DNA from: Planctomycetota bacterium
GTDB lineage: Bacteria; Planctomycetota; Phycisphaerae; SM23-33; FEN-1343
Direction of reading: 5' to 3'
Assembly: GCA_013203365.1 (NCBI GenBank)
Contig: JABMQG010000287.1
Coordinates: 1 to 6,774 of the forward strand
DNA length: 6,774 nt
Shown piece by piece: positions 4,909-6,774 of this stretch. The notes below the pieces were generated by a model. The model did not search any database. It was not told the DNA's origin and saw nothing but the letters and a program-made list of their open reading frames with translations. The translations under genes were made by a program, and so were the position numbers. How positions within the stretch are numbered: the first letter of the stretch is position 1; every line of letters begins with the position of its first letter.

Positions 4909-6087
4909 ATGGCCGGTGGTGATAAATACAGGTTTAGCCGTGTGCGAGTGGTCCTTGGGTTGTTGCTGATGCCCGCGGTGCTGCTTTTGGCGGGAGCGGC
5001 CTGGGCACTGTCGGCTCGCGGATCGGGCTGGTGGGCGCAGGCTCTTCGGTCGGGATATTTCGTCAGGTGCGGGCTAGGGCTGATGGCATGTGCTGTGGCG
5101 CTGCATGTTGTGGCCTTGGCGATAGCGGGCCTGGGCCGGCGGCGGCGTGTGTTGGCCGGTCAAGACGGCTTGGCCGTGGTGGAGTTCGTGCTGCTGTTTC
5201 CTGTCGCCCTGGCGATCGTGCTTGTGATGATTCAGACGGCGATGATGATGGCGGGAAACATGCTGGTTCACTACTCGGCCTTCGCGGCGGCGAGGAGCGC
5301 GATGGTGATCGCTCCCAGTGAAGTGACGGGCAAGACGATTGACTTGGAAGATGTTCCAGGTGAAGACCTTCGGATCGCCGACTGGACCTACGAGCGGAAC
5401 CAACGGCAGATGGAGCCGAGAAACAGCATTCTCGTTTTCGACGCCGTGCCCGACGATACTGGCCGGGTGCTGTTGGATGTTGCGCGAACCGACGAACAGC
5501 TAGGCGTTTGCCGATATTCGCAGAAGGCCCGCCGGATTCACCTGGCGGCCATCCTGAGCCTGCTATCGATCTGCCCTGCCGGCCAGTCCACCGAGGCACT
5601 GACCGCCGTGCTGGCCGACGAAGGCCCTAATCGACTGGCGGGTGCTAAGATTTTATGGTCCGACGCTGAGGCCATAGCCGGCATTATCGGGCCTATACCG
5701 GACGAACGGCCGGGCTGGCTTGGCAGTCAGTTCCGTCGGCGGTTCGAGTACGCATGTGCGAATACAGAGGTGTTTTTGCACATGGAAAAGCGTCAAGGTC
5801 AAGGTGAGACTGAAGATATGCTTCAGGCTTGGGTCGATCCGTATGGGGGTGCAGACTGGCACTATCGCGTGTATGGCCCCCGCAGTGACGTTCGGGTTAC
5901 GGTCAGGCACAAGCTGTTTCTTTCGATTCCCGTGGCAAATCGTTTTCTTGGCGAGAAGCTTCAAGGTTCGCCCGGGCTTTACGCCACGGATGTGACGGCC
6001 AGTTATGTCTTGGTCAACCAGGGCCAATACGATAATGTGGAAGTGGAGTATGTCGAAGGGACCGGCCAGTACAATCTTTTGCGGTGA
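4909..6087 (+). CDS. TadE-like pseudopilin with two extra N-terminal membrane helices
   Basis: Predicted 392-aa membrane protein. Residues 85-135 match the TadE-like pattern. QDG87 is followed by LAVVEFVLLFPVALAIVLVM, with Glu92 at +5 relative to Gly87, and then by the downstream helix containing NMLVHYSAFAAARSAMV (117-133). TadE-type proteins are minor pseudopilins of Tad systems, normally starting just a few residues before this motif. Here two further hydrophobic helices precede it (about 13-34 and 55-74), then RRRR at 77-80, which should be cytoplasmic. The long C-terminal part (136-392) would be periplasmic. It has no recognised domain, though tyrosines are enriched near its end. The ATG at 4909 has no Shine-Dalgarno. 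A later GTG (4942) would clip the first helix, so 4909 is preferred. The gene lies 76 nt after cpaA. TadE-like identity is fairly secure; the function of the extensions is unknown. Confidence 0.78.
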   Translation: MAGGDKYRFSRVRVVLGLLLMPAVLLLAGAAWALSARGSGWWAQALRSGYFVRCGLGLMACAVALHVVALAIAGLGRRRRVLAGQDGLAVVEFVLLFPVALAIVLVMIQTAMMMAGNMLVHYSAFAAARSAMVIAPSEVTGKTIDLEDVPGEDLRIADWTYERNQRQMEPRNSILVFDAVPDDTGRVLLDVARTDEQLGVCRYSQKARRIHLAAILSLLSICPAGQSTEALTAVLADEGPNRLAGAKILWSDAEAIAGIIGPIPDERPGWLGSQFRRRFEYACANTEVFLHMEKRQGQGETEDMLQAWVDPYGGADWHYRVYGPRSDVRVTVRHKLFLSIPVANRFLGEKLQGSPGLYATDVTASYVLVNQGQYDNVEVEYVEGTGQYNLLR

Positions 6088-6153
6088 CCATCGGCCGACG
6101 GGCCGGGGCTGCGGAAGCTAACCGGTTGTTGGGGATCGACTAATCATATCATT

Positions 6154-6774
6154 ATGGTCGAGAACAAGGACGACAAAGGGGCCGGTGGCGAGGTGGGCCT
6201 GCCTGCCGGTGCGCGGATCGGCAAGTATGAGATCGTCGAGCGTATAGGCATCGGCGGCCAGTCGATCGTCTACAAGGGCTATGACTCGCTGCTGAATCGG
6301 CACGTGGCGATGAAGCAGGTTTCTTCGCACCTGGCTGGTGATAAGCGGTTCATAGAGCGATTTCGCCGGGAGGCTCAGATTCTCGCCCGACTTGGCGGCG
6401 AGGATTCGGGCATCGTGGCAGTGTACGACCTGCTGGAGAACCAGTCGGGGCTGTTCGTGGTGATGGAATACGTTCCCGGCCACTCGTTGCACAAGGTGTT
6501 GGAGCACCAGCGGTACGCCATGCCGGTAGGAGTGGCGATGGAGATCATTTGGCGGATCGCCAACGGGCTGAGGGTCGCACACGCCGAGGGGATCGTTCAT
6601 CGCGACATTAAGCCCGGCAACGTATTGATCACCCGCGACTATGGCGCCAAGATCACCGACTTTGGCGTTGCCGCCACTGTCGGTGGTGAAGACTCCATTG
6701 CTCTAGGTACGACGAAGTACATGGCCCCGGAACTGTTTTCGGGTTCGACGATCGACGCTCGGGTGGACATTTAC
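6154..6774 (+). CDS. Hanks-type Ser/Thr protein kinase (5' part, runs off the window)
   Basis: The first 207 codons of a eukaryotic-like Ser/Thr kinase; the frame is open to the window end. All N-lobe and catalytic-loop motifs are intact. The glycine loop is GIGGQSIVYKG (32-42). The ATP lysine is Lys54 in AMKQV and the helix-C glutamate is probably Glu73. The catalytic loop is HRDIKPGN (149-156), the magnesium motif is DFG (169-171), and the activation segment ends GTTKYMAPE (185-193). It should therefore be an active kinase. The first ~22 residues are a polar, glycine-rich lead-in. No Shine-Dalgarno precedes ATG 6154; the 66-nt gap ends in an AT-rich stretch. The position directly after the pilus genes suggests that it phosphorylates a pilus or signalling component, but that is inference. 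Sensor or membrane domains, if any, lie outside the window. Confidence 0.93.
   Translation, partial: MVENKDDKGAGGEVGLPAGARIGKYEIVERIGIGGQSIVYKGYDSLLNRHVAMKQVSSHLAGDKRFIERFRREAQILARLGGEDSGIVAVYDLLENQSGLFVVMEYVPGHSLHKVLEHQRYAMPVGVAMEIIWRIANGLRVAHAEGIVHRDIKPGNVLITRDYGAKITDFGVAATVGGEDSIALGTTKYMAPELFSGSTIDARVDIY

Noticed and set aside
4878..4911. TTGACT near 4878 as a promoter for the TadE-like gene
   Set aside because: No acceptable -10 box is found at 16-18 nt; the next A/T-rich match is too far and overlaps the start codon.
5063..5599. 178-codon minus-strand open frame opposite the TadE-like gene
   Set aside because: It is Arg/Ser/Pro-rich shadow coding with no motif, opposite a well-supported plus-strand gene.
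6092..6105. Small hairpin (CGGCC/GGCCG) between the TadE-like gene and the kinase as a terminator
   Set aside because: It has only 5 bp and no T tract follows, so read-through into the kinase is more likely.

Overview
The window looks like a stretch of a GC-rich bacterial chromosome, probably from the phylum Planctomycetota and possibly a Phycisphaerae-like lineage. Three things point there. The 5S rRNA is short, about 110 nt with a reduced helix IV. The gene on the minus strand resembles the DUF6786 family. A Hanks-type Ser/Thr kinase sits beside a compact Tad/Flp pilus cluster. The phylum call is an inference; a search with the 23S fragment would settle it.

Left part (1-1134, all plus strand): the last ~300 nt of 23S rRNA, a structured spacer, 5S rRNA, and a perfect 16-bp hairpin terminator. 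A consensus-like sigma70 promoter (TTGACC-17-TATAAT) then starts a monocistronic tatA-family gene. A second promoter, whose -35 box overlaps the tatA stop codon, serves tRNA-Val(CAC).

Middle part (about 1135-2580, minus strand): a tRNA-Ser(GGA) gene lies only 38 nt upstream of a 379-aa DUF6786-like protein (galactose-mutarotase-like family). The two may share one transcript from a promoter at 2549-2577. This unit converges on tRNA-Val and diverges from the pilus operon.

Right part (about 2585-6774, plus strand): a small tight-adherence (Tad/Flp, type IVb) pilus operon. In order it holds the CpaF/TadA secretion ATPase, two tandem Flp-type pilins of 72 aa each, a CpaA/TadV prepilin peptidase with both catalytic aspartates, and a 392-aa TadE-like protein. 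A Ser/Thr protein kinase follows and runs off the window end. The logic is self-contained. CpaF would power assembly, the two pilins would be cleaved after Gly by CpaA and polymerised, and the TadE-like protein would be a minor pseudopilin. The kinase may be a linked regulator. TadB/TadC, secretin (CpaC) and CpaB/CpaE are not in the window.

The most unusual item is the TadE-like protein. Its class III (prepilin-type) processing motif, Gly87 followed by Glu at +5, is not near the N-terminus. It lies after two extra transmembrane helices and an Arg-rich cytoplasmic stretch, so cleavage there would release a separate two-helix membrane peptide. I saw no CRISPR array, insertion sequence, phage gene or other sign of mobility.
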